Shown here: piece after piece, positions 35,390 to 45,131 of the stretch
How the letters are laid out: each line of letters begins with the position of its first letter
Numbering within the stretch: position 1 is the stretch's first letter
Assembly (NCBI GenBank): GCA_021797855.1
Contig: JAJZYX010000001.1
Location: 1 to 64,000, forward strand
DNA from: Thermoplasmata archaeon
GTDB taxonomy: Archaea > Thermoplasmatota > Thermoplasmata > Thermoplasmatales > GCA-001856825
Direction: 5' to 3'
Length of the DNA stretch: 64,000 nucleotides
Position numbers and translations under genes: made by a program
Notes under the pieces: generated by a model
Databases searched by the model: none
Told to the model about the DNA's origin: nothing
The model's input: the letters and a program-made list of their open reading frames with translations, nothing else

Positions 35390-36786
35390 TGACGACAGAT
35401 ATCAGATACAAAACGGTGACGAAAATAGCAGGTCCCCTCATGTTCGTCGAGAGGGTTGACAATGTGGGATATAACGAGCTCGTGGAAATTGTTCTTCCGG
35501 ATGGAGAACGAAGGACTGGCCAGGTTCTAGAGACTGCAAAAGGGATAGCCATAGTGCAGGTATTTGGCCAGACTACTGGATTAAACGTTGAGGGAACTTC
35601 TGTTAGATTCCTGGGGGAAACTGCCAGAATAGCTGTTTCCGACGAGATGATAGGAAGGGTGTTCAACGGTCTAGGGGAACCTAAAGACGGGATGGATCCT
35701 ATCATTTCCGCCGAAAAGGTCGAAGTTGTCGGAAGTGCGATAAATCCTTACTCGCGAGAAGAACCGTCGGAATTCATAGAAACAGGCATTTCAACGATAG
35801 ACGGGATGAACACCCTCGTTAGGGGTCAGAAACTCCCCCTTTTCTCTGGTTCGGGCCTTCCGCACAACAGGGTCGCTGCGCAGATAGCCAGGCAGGCCAA
35901 AGTCCTTAGCTCATCGGAAAGTTTCTCGATAGTATTCGGGGCAATGGGAATCACATCAGAGGAGGCCAATTTCTTCATAGAGGAATTCAAGAGCACCGGC
36001 GCTCTTCTGAGGTCTGTCCTATTCCTCAACCTCGCATCAGACCCCTCAATGGAGAGGATACTCCTCCCGCGCGTCGCACTAACAACTGCGGAATACCTCG
36101 CTTACGAGAGGGGGATGCATGTCCTGGTGATTCTTACTGACATATCCACCTATGCTGAAGCCCTAAGAGAGGTATCGGCGGCCAGAGAGGAGGTGCCAGG
36201 CAGGAGAGGCTATCCTGGATACCTTTACACTGACCTTTCAACAATTTACGAAAGGGCAGGGAAGATCAGGGGCAGGAAGGGTTCGATAACACAGCTCCCA
36301 ATCCTAACGATGCCTTCTGACGATATGACACATCCTATCCCCGACCTTACAGGGTACATCACAGAGGGCCAGATTTTCCTGAGCAGGGATATCCACAGAA
36401 GAGGCATTTATCCACCAATTAACGTCCTTCCCTCCCTATCTAGACTAATGAACCAAGGCATTGGAAAGGGGAGGACCAGGGATGATCACAGGGGTGTTGC
36501 TGATCAGCTATATTCAGCATACGGTAGAGGGATGGACCTGAGAAGTTTGAGCGCAATCGTAGGAAAGGAGGCGCTGGGGAGGGAAGATACCCAGTTCCTG
36601 GACTTCGCAAACATGTTTGAGGAAAGGTATGTGAACCAGGGGTACACCGAAGACAGGTCTATAGAAAAGACGCTCGACCTTGGATGGGAACTTCTCTCAT
36701 ATCTTCCTGAAAGGGAAATGAAGAGGGTCAAGAGGGAACAGATAGAGAAGTACGGGAAATGGGGGAAGAAAGTTGGCGCAGTCTGA
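35389..36786 (+). CDS. atpB: A-type ATP synthase regulatory subunit B
   Basis: 465 residues from ATG 35389 (an in-frame GTG at 35386 overlaps the A stop and is equally possible). Conserved parts: [27 protein letters not shown], the region replacing the P-loop, [42 protein letters not shown] and [26 protein letters not shown]. It forms the non-catalytic interface subunit. The last 14 bases overlap the D gene. Confidence 0.96.
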   Translation: MTTDIRYKTVTKIAGPLMFVERVDNVGYNELVEIVLPDGERRTGQVLETAKGIAIVQVFGQTTGLNVEGTSVRFLGETARIAVSDEMIGRVFNGLGEPKDGMDPIISAEKVEVVGSAINPYSREEPSEFIETGISTIDGMNTLVRGQKLPLFSGSGLPHNRVAAQIARQAKVLSSSESFSIVFGAMGITSEEANFFIEEFKSTGALLRSVLFLNLASDPSMERILLPRVALTTAEYLAYERGMHVLVILTDISTYAEALREVSAAREEVPGRRGYPGYLYTDLSTIYERAGKIRGRKGSITQLPILTMPSDDMTHPIPDLTGYITEGQIFLSRDIHRRGIYPPINVLPSLSRLMNQGIGKGRTRDDHRGVADQLYSAYGRGMDLRSLSAIVGKEALGREDTQFLDFANMFEERYVNQGYTEDRSIEKTLDLGWELLSYLPEREMKRVKREQIEKYGKWGKKVGAV

Positions 36787-37405
36787 GATCAGACCTACAA
36801 GGATGGAACTTCTCAAAACAAAGTCAAGGATAAGATTGGCGAAGAGAGGACTGGAGTTGCTGAAGCTCAAGAGGTCGTCCCTCATACTCGAGTTCTTCAA
36901 ACTTGCAAAAGACGTTAAAGGGATGAGAGCTGATCTGACAGCTCTGGTGCAGAAGGCGATGATGACCGAGAGGCTGGCAGAACTAACCGCAGGGAGACTA
37001 ATGATTGAAAATATCGCCTTTTTCCAGCCAAACGTTGAGGTAGGAATAATGTCAAAGAACGTTATGGGCGTAAGGATACCTGAAGTGAGCGTGAGAGAGG
37101 GGACATCCTTCATGAACAAGCTGTATGAAATGGTATCTCTCCCGACATCCCTGATGGCCTCCAGGGAAGAATTCAAGGCACTTCTCAATTCACTTTTAAT
37201 CATTGCTGAGAAAGAGATTTCTCTGAGGAAATTGCTGCAGGAAATCGACAGAACCAAGAGAAGGACTAATTCCATAGAGAATGTCCTGATTCCTAAACTG
37301 AACGAAACTGCCGGGTACATAAGATTAAGGCTGGATGAAATCGACAGGGAGACATTCATTACCCTGAAAATGATAAAGGATAAGATGACCGAAGAGGGGG
37401 TTTAA
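36773..37405 (+). CDS. atpD: A-type ATP synthase subunit D (central stalk)
   Basis: 210 residues, TTG start within the end of atp[34 protein letters not shown] is the N-terminal helix of the D/gamma-like coiled coil; a matching C-terminal helix follows ([25 protein letters not shown]). Rotating shaft of the motor. Directly followed by a small membrane protein gene. Confidence 0.93.
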   Translation: MAQSEIRPTRMELLKTKSRIRLAKRGLELLKLKRSSLILEFFKLAKDVKGMRADLTALVQKAMMTERLAELTAGRLMIENIAFFQPNVEVGIMSKNVMGVRIPEVSVREGTSFMNKLYEMVSLPTSLMASREEFKALLNSLLIIAEKEISLRKLLQEIDRTKRRTNSIENVLIPKLNETAGYIRLRLDEIDRETFITLKMIKDKMTEEGV

Positions 37406-37552
37406 ATGTTGACCTATGGAAGTGGACCTAGGAAAGGAATGTTCTCTAACAAAGAAAGCAGGAGATTTTTCCGCATTGGGGTGGGTCTTCTGCTCGGAAA
37501 CCTTCTGTCAGCGATAGGGATATTGCTGTATGTCTTTATGGGAAAAGAATGA
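37406..37552 (+). CDS. Unknown 48-residue single-helix membrane protein inside the ATP synthase operon
   Basis: ATG directly abuts the atpD stop and the gene ends by overlapping the start of the next gene (ATGA), so it is a true operon member. The N-terminal 23 residues are basic (GPRKGMFSNKESRRFFR) and residues about 24-45 form one membrane helix rich in Gly/Leu (IGVGLLLGNLLSAIGILLYVF). I do not recognise it as a standard subunit. It could be an assembly factor or accessory rotor/stator subunit. Confidence 0.85.
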   Translation: MLTYGSGPRKGMFSNKESRRFFRIGVGLLLGNLLSAIGILLYVFMGKE

Positions 37553-37857
37553 CCGCAGATATAGAAATTCTGAAGAAGATAAAGGAAAAGGAAGTCGAAT
37601 CTAAGAGAAGGATAGAAGAAGCCAGGCTCCAGGCGAATAAGATCATAGAGGCCGCGAAAAATCAAGCGGACATGATCCTATCGGAGGCCGAGATGAAAGG
37701 CAACGAATTTTACAAGGATTACGTAGAAAGGGAAGCAGAAAAGACAAAACGGGAGACTGAGGAGATAAGGAAGAAGTATAGGGAGCTGTCATCCCGCATA
37801 AAGAGGGAGATTTCTCCTGACATTGTCGGAGAGCTACTGAAAAAATTCAAGGAATGA
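37549..37857 (+). CDS. atpH: A-type ATP synthase subunit H (AhaH-like coiled coil)
   Basis: 102 residues, nearly all one charged coiled coil with Ala/Glu/Lys heptads (IKEKEVESKRRIEEARLQANKIIEAAKNQADMILSEAE). Matches the peripheral-stalk subunit H/G, which pairs with E. In many archaea H precedes I at the operon start; here both are at the end. Confidence 0.85.
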   Translation: MTADIEILKKIKEKEVESKRRIEEARLQANKIIEAAKNQADMILSEAEMKGNEFYKDYVEREAEKTKRETEEIRKKYRELSSRIKREISPDIVGELLKKFKE

Positions 37858-37866
37858 GGTTCTGAA

Positions 37867-39819
37867 ATGCTGTCCCCTGTGAAGATGCAGAGAGTCAGGT
37901 TAATATCCTCCGAGCGCAACGAGGAGATCATACTCTCAGCGCTTCACGACATGGGGATATTCCAGATAGAGCCTGTCTCCATGAGCAATGAAATGTTGAG
38001 AACCCTAAAGCCTGGGGAGTCTTACCTCAAACTCAGCGAGCTTTCCAGGCAAGTCAAGGGTCTGGAAACGTCACTTATTCCGGTGGAGGACGGGAGGAGG
38101 ACATTTTTCAAGGATGTAAATGACCTCGTCAGTGCGGCTGAGGCCATATCGATTTATGGTGAGGTAAAGGAGCTGAAGGCAAAGGAGATTGAACTGGAAT
38201 CACGGGAGAAACTGCTGAGAGACAAAATTTCTGCGCTGGAGAAGATGTCATTCTACAGTGACGACATCAGGTACCTGAATGGGGACACAATCTCATCGTT
38301 CATCGTATTCAACGATCCTGAAATCCTCGCGAACGTCAGTAACATAGACAGGGTCCACCTGATCAGGGGAGACTTCCACTTTATCGCAGTGATCCCTAAG
38401 GAAATGGAAAAGGAATTTGCTGAGAGGATAAAGGATTACGAGTCAGAGATATCGGCGGTGCCAGTTGATGAGGGCACGATTTCTGAGATAATCTCAAAAG
38501 CCAGGAATGAGCTGAAGATAATTGATGAGGAAAAGGCCAGGGTCAGAGGCAGAATTCTCGAGATATCCAAGGAAAATTTCGCGAGGGTCGCTGCCATCAG
38601 GGAACAACTGGACATAGAGCTCAAGAAGATAGATGTCGTCTCCAAGATATCAGGGACAGAGAAATCCCTGGTACTCGAAGGATGGATACCAAGCTCGGAA
38701 TTCGACGTTATGTCCAATGTGCTCTCCAGTCTCACAAACAATGAAATCGTCATTGAAAGGATAAAGGTCGATGAGATACCGCCCACTGCACTGAAGAATC
38801 CTAAGCGTGTGAAGTTGTTTGAGTTCTTCATAAGATTCTACTCCTTGCCGCAGTCAGTGGAGATAGACCCAACTCTGGTCTTTGCGTTCGTCTTTCCCAT
38901 ATTTTTCGGTTTCATGATAGGTGATGTGGGGTACGGTTTGGCAATCCTTCTCATTTCCCTCTGGATTATCCACAGAGTGGACCACCCTCCCAAAAAATCT
39001 CACATCCCGAGATTTCTGTCAAAATTCATCTCGAGCCTGATGAGCCTGAGAAGCCTCAAAACACTGGCGAGGGCCATGATCCCAGGCTCCATAATCGCTA
39101 TTGGACTTGGAGTGATATTTGATGGCTATTTCGGTTTCACCCTGCCCTATCCTCATTTCGATCCCCTCAGCTCGCTCGGGATTAGAAAACTACTCCTGTT
39201 CTCTGGTTACGCCGGAGTAGCAATGGTGAGCATAGGACTTGTATTCGGTATCCTCGTAAATTCAGCAAGGGGGCACAAGAAAGAGGCCATAGGCAAGCTT
39301 GGATGGATGATGGTTTCATATGGCATAGTTATCTTGGGTCTTGAAATCATAAAGTTGGGAAGCTTCACTCTCATCAACCCTGTTTCCAACCATCTTGCGC
39401 TGGTAGGTTTTGTGCTGCTATTTGCGGGGTTGGGAATAGTCATTTACACGGAAAGAGTCCAGGCCCTCCTCGAGGTTACGACAATCATAAGTCACATACT
39501 TTCTTACACGAGGCTTGTTGGCATCCTTCTGTCGTCCCTTGTCCTTGCGCTCGTTTTTGACACAATATTCCTCAATTCGCTAGGGCATTCCATATTCCTG
39601 ACCATATTCGGGATAGTGGTTCTGATCATTGGGCAAATACTGGGGCTCGTGATAGCGGTGTTCGAGCCAGGCATCCAAGGCGCGAGACTGATCTACGTGG
39701 AATTCTTCAGCAAATTCTTCTCCGGCAATGGGAAGGAGTTCAGGCCATTTTCCTCCCCTAGGAACTATACCATCAAGCAGTTTTCTCTTGAACCCCTCTC
39801 GCAGAAAGAGAAGAAATGA
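37867..39819 (+). CDS. atpI: A-type ATP synthase subunit I (a subunit, proton channel)
   Basis: 650 residues: about 330-residue cytoplasmic N-terminal half with coiled coils, then eight membrane helices beginning FFIRFYSLPQSVEIDPTLVFAFVFPIFFGFMIGDVGYGL. ISHILSYTRLVGILLSSLVLALVF carries the essential arginine. Couples proton or sodium movement to ring rotation. Last gene of the operon; its end is followed by a TATA-like TTTTTAAAC for the next gene. Confidence 0.94.
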   Translation: MLSPVKMQRVRLISSERNEEIILSALHDMGIFQIEPVSMSNEMLRTLKPGESYLKLSELSRQVKGLETSLIPVEDGRRTFFKDVNDLVSAAEAISIYGEVKELKAKEIELESREKLLRDKISALEKMSFYSDDIRYLNGDTISSFIVFNDPEILANVSNIDRVHLIRGDFHFIAVIPKEMEKEFAERIKDYESEISAVPVDEGTISEIISKARNELKIIDEEKARVRGRILEISKENFARVAAIREQLDIELKKIDVVSKISGTEKSLVLEGWIPSSEFDVMSNVLSSLTNNEIVIERIKVDEIPPTALKNPKRVKLFEFFIRFYSLPQSVEIDPTLVFAFVFPIFFGFMIGDVGYGLAILLISLWIIHRVDHPPKKSHIPRFLSKFISSLMSLRSLKTLARAMIPGSIIAIGLGVIFDGYFGFTLPYPHFDPLSSLGIRKLLLFSGYAGVAMVSIGLVFGILVNSARGHKKEAIGKLGWMMVSYGIVILGLEIIKLGSFTLINPVSNHLALVGFVLLFAGLGIVIYTERVQALLEVTTIISHILSYTRLVGILLSSLVLALVFDTIFLNSLGHSIFLTIFGIVVLIIGQILGLVIAVFEPGIQGARLIYVEFFSKFFSGNGKEFRPFSSPRNYTIKQFSLEPLSQKEKK

Positions 39820-39876
39820 ATGTAGGGGAGCATTACATTTTTAAACTCGGCTTGATAATGATTATTGAAACGTCAC

Positions 39877-40347
39877 ATGCATCGTATTGAGACGACTAGT
39901 CCTAACAGTTTAATCGGATTACTGGAAATTTTGGAGGATATCGGTAAGTCGACAGACATAGCGAAACTTGATGACTCGCTGGATGAGGAAAGGACGACTC
40001 TGATGAACCTTCTAGATGATGCAGAAGGCTTGAAGCTCATAACGGTCTCGAACGGTGACGCCACCCTGACAGAACTGGGGAAGAAATTTCTGGAATCTAA
40101 CATAGAGGAGAGGAAGAATATACTGAAAAACCAGCTCAAGGAGGTGGAGCCGTTTCATTCCCTCATCAACTATTTCAAATCCCTGAAAACTAGGGAATTA
40201 CCAAAGGAAGATGCAGCGCGTTTTCTCACTGAAGCATTCCCCCCAGGGGAAAATGACGACACAATGAGGCTGATTCTAAACTGGGGCAGGTTCACGAAAC
40301 TGTTCAGCTACGACAGCGACGTTGGTTTGATAGTCTACCGTGACTAA
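39877..40347 (+). CDS. AAA-associated C-terminal domain protein (PF09821-like), stand-alone
   Basis: 156 residues from ATG 39877, placed by a TATA-like TTTTTAAAC about 33 bases upstream; an in-frame TTG at 39865 would add four. The whole protein matches the domain normally attached to the C-terminus of nitrate/sulfonate-type ABC ATPases: N-terminal LIGLLEILEDIG, LTELGKKFLESNIEERKNILKNQL and LILNWGRFTKLFSYD. Winged-helix-like. The ATPase it would belong to is the convergent next gene, which lacks this domain; the two stops overlap by 4 bases. Confidence 0.8.
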   Translation: MHRIETTSPNSLIGLLEILEDIGKSTDIAKLDDSLDEERTTLMNLLDDAEGLKLITVSNGDATLTELGKKFLESNIEERKNILKNQLKEVEPFHSLINYFKSLKTRELPKEDAARFLTEAFPPGENDDTMRLILNWGRFTKLFSYDSDVGLIVYRD

Positions 40348-41099
40348 TCAGATGACATGAGTTTTACAACGCTGTCCACTACGGCGTAAAATTCTTCGCT
40401 CCTTGTGTTTCTGGGCCTCGGCAACTCGACCTTGATTTCTCCGAGAACAATTGCAGGTCTCGGGCTTAGCACCACTATCTTATCGCTCATCTGTACTGCC
40501 TCGTCCACGTTGTGAGTGACCATGAGTATGGTGTCAGGGGGGAGCGATGGCGACTCCCAGAGATCCAGAAGCTCTTCCCTGAGGGCCTGAGCGGTGAATA
40601 CGTCCAGAGCTGCAAAAGGCTCATCGAGGAGCAAAAGATCGGGTCCCGTCGCAAGGGCCCTTGCTATAGAAACCCTCTGTTTCATCCCGCCTGAAAGTTC
40701 CCTTGGATACGCCTCTTCAAAACCATCGATGCCAACTATCTTGATGAATTTCTTCGCAGTCTCATGTATGTAGTTTTCATCGTTGGAGATTGCCTCTAGA
40801 GCGATTTCGACATTCTTTTGGACATCCAACCAGGGGAAAAGAGCTGAATTTTGGAATACAACTGAAAATTTCAACTTGGTTGGGTCAAAGGGTTTCCCTC
40901 CCAGTGTCACCGTTCCATAAGTGGGCTTCAGGAGACCGAGGAGTATCTTGATGATCGTGGACTTCCCGCACCCGGAGGGACCTATTATTGACACGAACTG
41001 GTTGCTCTGGACCGAGAAGGATACATCCTTAAGGGAGAGCAGTTTCTTTCCGTTGGAATCGTATTCGACCCCTATCCCCTTAAGCTCCAAGAGGTCCAT
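40344..41099 (-). CDS. ABC transporter ATP-binding protein (nitrate/sulfonate/taurine type)
   Basis: 251 residues from ATG 41099, with TATA-like TTTATAAC about 25 bases upstream; a longer frame to 41171 has no similarity. Walker A GPSGCGKST, Q-loop VFQNSALFPWLDV, signature LSGGMKQRVSIARAL, Walker B DLLLLDEPFAALD and H-loop MVTHNVDEAV. Resembles SsuB/TauB/NrtD. Ends soon after the H-loop domain, without the C-terminal AAA-associated extension common in the branch with fused permeases. Divergent from the permease gene. Confidence 0.92.
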   Translation of the reverse strand: MDLLELKGIGVEYDSNGKKLLSLKDVSFSVQSNQFVSIIGPSGCGKSTIIKILLGLLKPTYGTVTLGGKPFDPTKLKFSVVFQNSALFPWLDVQKNVEIALEAISNDENYIHETAKKFIKIVGIDGFEEAYPRELSGGMKQRVSIARALATGPDLLLLDEPFAALDVFTAQALREELLDLWESPSLPPDTILMVTHNVDEAVQMSDKIVVLSPRPAIVLGEIKVELPRPRNTRSEEFYAVVDSVVKLMSSD

Positions 41100-41277
41100 C
41101 ACAGCCACAGTCAATAATGTTATAAAGCCTTGACTAAAGGGGCACCTCCTCCCGAATAGACCCGGAGGCATTCAAGAAGTAGGGGCAACACCCCATCCTA
41201 TTTGCTTCCCTAAAATAGAAAGAATCGGTCCCGCTTGGGAAAAGGATTTCTATGCTCGAATGATTGGGTGAGAGGCC

Positions 41278-42903
41278 ATGGTAAGCTTTGCCCTCATACT
41301 GCTCATTCTTGAGGCCACCGGGGTAACGTTCTTGAGATTATGGATTCTGATGGGGATTTCGATACTTATTGCACTGGCTTTCGGAATACTAGCTGCAAGG
41401 GTGAGGATTGCAGAACTCATAATCATCCCCATTGTCGACGTTCTGGAGGCTGTCCCCGTCGTATCATTCTTTCCTATAGTACTTGTTTTCTTCCTGAAGG
41501 ATGTCGGTGGTCCGCTCGGAACAGAATTGGCAGTTGACGTACTAATCATTACTGCGCTGATCTGGAATATAATAATAGGGGTTTACCAGGCCATTCTTCA
41601 CATACCGGTTGAACTCATAGAATCCAGCATAGCCTTCAAGATGACCCTCTGGAAGAGGGTAAGATACCTGTACTTACCGTCAAGCTACCAGAAAATTGTG
41701 GCAAACATAATGCCAAGTTTCGCCAGTGGACTGTTCTACATTACCTTCGCAGAGGTGATACAGCTTGGTTCCCAAAACTATCACGTCTTCGGAATAGGGC
41801 AGGTTGCAGTTCTTCTTGCCAGCAGGCAGGACCTTGTTGGAACCCTGATATTGATTGCAGTGATGGTAGTTGCAATCATTCTAAACTCCTTCTTCATCAT
41901 AAATCCATTGGTGAGGAGCAGTGAAAGATACACTTTTGAGATGGAAGGTGGAACAAAAACGGAGAGGAAGGCAAGAAGACGAAGCGTCCTTTTGACCTCC
42001 ATTTCTCAGCGGACCACACAGGTCGCCGGTTCAGTAACGAATCTTGTTGCTTCCGTAGGGAAGGTTGCATCTAGACTGCAGACTTCTGATCGCTTTGACC
42101 GGAGGCGGGAGTATTCTAAACGCGCTCTAAATATTTTAATCGGGTCTTCCCTCATCCTGATCCTTGTAATCGCCGTATACGTTATTGCGCAGACGGGATT
42201 CGCCGCCGCCTTTTCTCTCTATTTCGTCAAACCCTCTTTCCTGATTGATGCGAGCATAGGGACCGGCTATGACCTCATAAGAATTGGGATAGTATATGTG
42301 ATCTCCCTTGCCACCATGGTACCCCTGGCCTTGATCGCGGGAAGGAAGAGACGGGAAGGTGACCTGGTTAACAGCACAATGCAGGTTCTCTACTCCATAC
42401 CCGCTCCTATATTCTATCCCCTCATTCTTGTATATCTTACCCCCTTTCTAATGAAAGGGTTGTCCTTTGAGGTGTCTCTTAACATAGAGGTCCTCATCAT
42501 TACGTACCTCTCGGCAGCCTCCTACATCTTCTTCAACGTATTCGGTGCCGCTAGAGGTATCCCCTCGGAATTCGAGATGCTGGCCACAACCCTCAAGCTT
42601 GACAAGGTGAAGAGGTTGAAGTATATGACAATCCCCGCGGTGATCCCTGCTCTCATAACCGGGTCGATGTCTGCAATCGGAAGCTACTGGGCAGGATTGA
42701 TGGTAGCTGAATATCAGAAACTTCCGAGCGGCACTTATACTGTCACCTTCGGACTGATGAAGATGATAGACGAGGCCATTGCAAACGGGAATCTTCCACT
42801 CACGGACGCCATAGACATTTTCATGATTATAGTAATCATTGTGATCAGCTACGTTATCTGGATAAGGCTGTTTGACTACTCCAGGAAGAGATTCTCGCTG
42901 TAG
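41278..42903 (+). CDS. ABC transporter permease, two fused inner-membrane domains
   Basis: 541 residues with about 12 membrane helices. Each half has a BPD-permease EAA-like loop (about IESSIAFKMTLWKRVRYLYLPSS and FEMLATTLKLDKVKRLKYMTIPA). The two halves are joined by a basic cytoplasmic linker (residues about 225-280). A single-chain double permease with an NrtD-like ATPase but no neighbouring substrate-binding protein. GGGTGAGAG precedes the ATG. Substrate unknown. Confidence 0.9.
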   Translation: MVSFALILLILEATGVTFLRLWILMGISILIALAFGILAARVRIAELIIIPIVDVLEAVPVVSFFPIVLVFFLKDVGGPLGTELAVDVLIITALIWNIIIGVYQAILHIPVELIESSIAFKMTLWKRVRYLYLPSSYQKIVANIMPSFASGLFYITFAEVIQLGSQNYHVFGIGQVAVLLASRQDLVGTLILIAVMVVAIILNSFFIINPLVRSSERYTFEMEGGTKTERKARRRSVLLTSISQRTTQVAGSVTNLVASVGKVASRLQTSDRFDRRREYSKRALNILIGSSLILILVIAVYVIAQTGFAAAFSLYFVKPSFLIDASIGTGYDLIRIGIVYVISLATMVPLALIAGRKRREGDLVNSTMQVLYSIPAPIFYPLILVYLTPFLMKGLSFEVSLNIEVLIITYLSAASYIFFNVFGAARGIPSEFEMLATTLKLDKVKRLKYMTIPAVIPALITGSMSAIGSYWAGLMVAEYQKLPSGTYTVTFGLMKMIDEAIANGNLPLTDAIDIFMIIVIIVISYVIWIRLFDYSRKRFSL

Positions 42904-42980
42904 CAGTACTGCTTGATAAGGTAACAATTCCAGAGATAGTTATCTTCAGAAATAAAACAAGGATTAATAGAGGGTTGTGG

Positions 42981-44921
42981 ATGCTGAAGGCAATGAAGAA
43001 TGAAGAGGAATTCAAGAGAAGTCCGTACCTTGAGGAACACAACTCAGACCCGGTTAGATGGAACCTTTGGGGGGAAGAGGCATTCAGTCTCGCCAAAAGG
43101 GAAGATAAGCCACTTTTCATCACCATAGGCTATTCCACCTGTCACTGGTGCCACGTTATGCAAAGGGAGTCGTTCCAAGATGAGGAAATCTCAAAGATAT
43201 TGAACGAGGAATACGTGCCGGTTGTCGTTGACAGGGAAGAGAGACCCGACGTGGATTCATTCTATATGGGGGTGTCACAAATGATGAACGGGAGCGGAGG
43301 ATGGCCGCTAAATGTCATAGCGATGCCAGACGGACGGCCGTTCCAGGTCTTCACTTATTTGCCGGCAAGGGAGCCAGGAGGAAACGGGGGAATGGAGGGA
43401 ATCCTGAAGGCAATTTCAGAAATCTGGAAATCTGAAAGAGGTAGGATAATAGAGGCCGCAGACCAGATATCTTCTATAATCCTGAGCCCAGAGAAGGCTG
43501 TGGAAGGTGAAATAGGCCTGGATGAGGCCGTCCAAACACTCCAGAGCATCTACGACCGGAAGAACGGAGGGTTTGGAGACCAGCCTAAGTTTCCTAACTT
43601 CCCCTACATACTCTTCTTGATGAATTACATGCATGCAAAGAGGACGAGGAATATTTCCTATATCGTGGAGAAGACCCTAAGGAACATGAGAAATGGAGGC
43701 ATATTCGACCAGATAGGCTACGGGTTCCACAGGTACTCGACTGACGCGGAGTGGAAGGTACCGCATTTCGAGAAAATGCTCTACGACCAGGCGATGGCCA
43801 TTCAAACCTACACCCAGTACTACAGGTTGTCAGGAGATAGAGCTTTCCTTGAGATAGCCGGGGAAGTTGCGGATTTCGTTAAAAGGGAGATGAGAACTTC
43901 AGACGGACTCTACTTAAGCGGATTGGATGCCGACTTCAATGGAAGCGAAGGGGAATATTACACGTGGACTGACCAGCAGCTCTCAGAGAGTTTCGATGCT
44001 GAAGCGAGGAAAATGATAGAAGAGAGTTATTACCTTGACAGGGACCCGGAGAACAGGATTGTGCTCAGAAGGAGGGAGATTTTCAATGTTTCCCCTGAGA
44101 AGGTAAAGGTCTTGAGGGAGCTAAACAGAAAGATGCTGCAGGTGAGAGAGAAGCGTGGGTCGCCAAAACGCGACGATAAGGCAATACTTTGCTGGAACTC
44201 CATGCTCCTCTCTTCCCTCTTGTCCTACTCGGTCTCCAATCACAAGGAAGGATTCGATGAAATAATCGCCACTTCGGAGAAATTGATGAAGATGTTCTCA
44301 GGCGACGGGGTGATGTACAGGACGGTTAGAGATGGGATGCGAGGAGTGGAGGCTCTGCTGGAGGACTACGCATACTACTCTTCCCTCATGATAGACCTTT
44401 ATGAATTTACCGGCGAAAAGAGGTATCTCTCGGAGGCGATAGAGAAGACCAATACAATCAGAGAAAGATTCTTTGACGCAAACGGGGGAGGTTTCTTCAC
44501 AAGCAGCGAAGGGAAGTTCAGAGGGGTCTTCAAGAACAGGGACAGGCTGGACATCATCTACCCATCCGGAGAGTCTGTACTCTTCATGGTTCTTGAGAAA
44601 CTTTACCTTATAACAGGCGTTGAAGACTTCAGGGAATTGTCAAATTCCATTCTCCAGTCAAGGAGGAACGAAATTATAAGGAATCCTCTCTCCTCCGTGT
44701 TCATGCTGTCATCCGTTATGTTCAAGGGGAGGCTGAAGAAGATCGAGGTCCCTCCGGAGATGATGAAGGAGTTTCTTGATCGGGTTGGGATGAAGTTCTT
44801 TCCAAACGTCATTTCAGTACCGGGAGAAGGCAGGCTGCAGATTTGTGACGAAAAATCGTGCCAGTATAGCGGAAGCAGCTTGGACGATGCTATGGAATTC
44901 CTTTCCAGGAGGGAGAATTGA
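42981..44921 (+). CDS. YyaL/SPATA20-like thioredoxin-domain protein (DUF255)
   Basis: 646 residues from ATG 42981; ATG 42993 is an alternative. The N-terminal thioredoxin-like domain (about residues 1-160) has YLEEHNSDPVRWNLWGEEAF and ITIGYSTCHWCHVMQRESF with the CxxC-type CHWC; the rest is a helical (alpha/alpha)6 barrel with YDRKNGGFGDQPKFPN, IFDQIGYGFHRYSTDAEWKVPHFEKMLYDQA and DDKAILCWNSML. Conserved from bacteria to man; function unproven (a role with sugars or thiols is guessed). Confidence 0.92.
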   Translation: MLKAMKNEEEFKRSPYLEEHNSDPVRWNLWGEEAFSLAKREDKPLFITIGYSTCHWCHVMQRESFQDEEISKILNEEYVPVVVDREERPDVDSFYMGVSQMMNGSGGWPLNVIAMPDGRPFQVFTYLPAREPGGNGGMEGILKAISEIWKSERGRIIEAADQISSIILSPEKAVEGEIGLDEAVQTLQSIYDRKNGGFGDQPKFPNFPYILFLMNYMHAKRTRNISYIVEKTLRNMRNGGIFDQIGYGFHRYSTDAEWKVPHFEKMLYDQAMAIQTYTQYYRLSGDRAFLEIAGEVADFVKREMRTSDGLYLSGLDADFNGSEGEYYTWTDQQLSESFDAEARKMIEESYYLDRDPENRIVLRRREIFNVSPEKVKVLRELNRKMLQVREKRGSPKRDDKAILCWNSMLLSSLLSYSVSNHKEGFDEIIATSEKLMKMFSGDGVMYRTVRDGMRGVEALLEDYAYYSSLMIDLYEFTGEKRYLSEAIEKTNTIRERFFDANGGGFFTSSEGKFRGVFKNRDRLDIIYPSGESVLFMVLEKLYLITGVEDFRELSNSILQSRRNEIIRNPLSSVFMLSSVMFKGRLKKIEVPPEMMKEFLDRVGMKFFPNVISVPGEGRLQICDEKSCQYSGSSLDDAMEFLSRREN

Positions 44922-45131
44922 CTGGTGGAGTAGTGTCATTACTTCTGCTTCTCGAATAAGTTTCATAAAAGTTTCAAGAGGTAGGTACTCCATTACACAT
45001 TTTCATATAGAATATTATATTTATTCGACAAGAAAGAATAGCAAATATGCGCTGATACACAGAGCGAAGGCATAGGCACTGCAAAGATTTTAATGGTGGT
45101 TTCTGATTAGCTCGAATAATCGGTGGACTTG

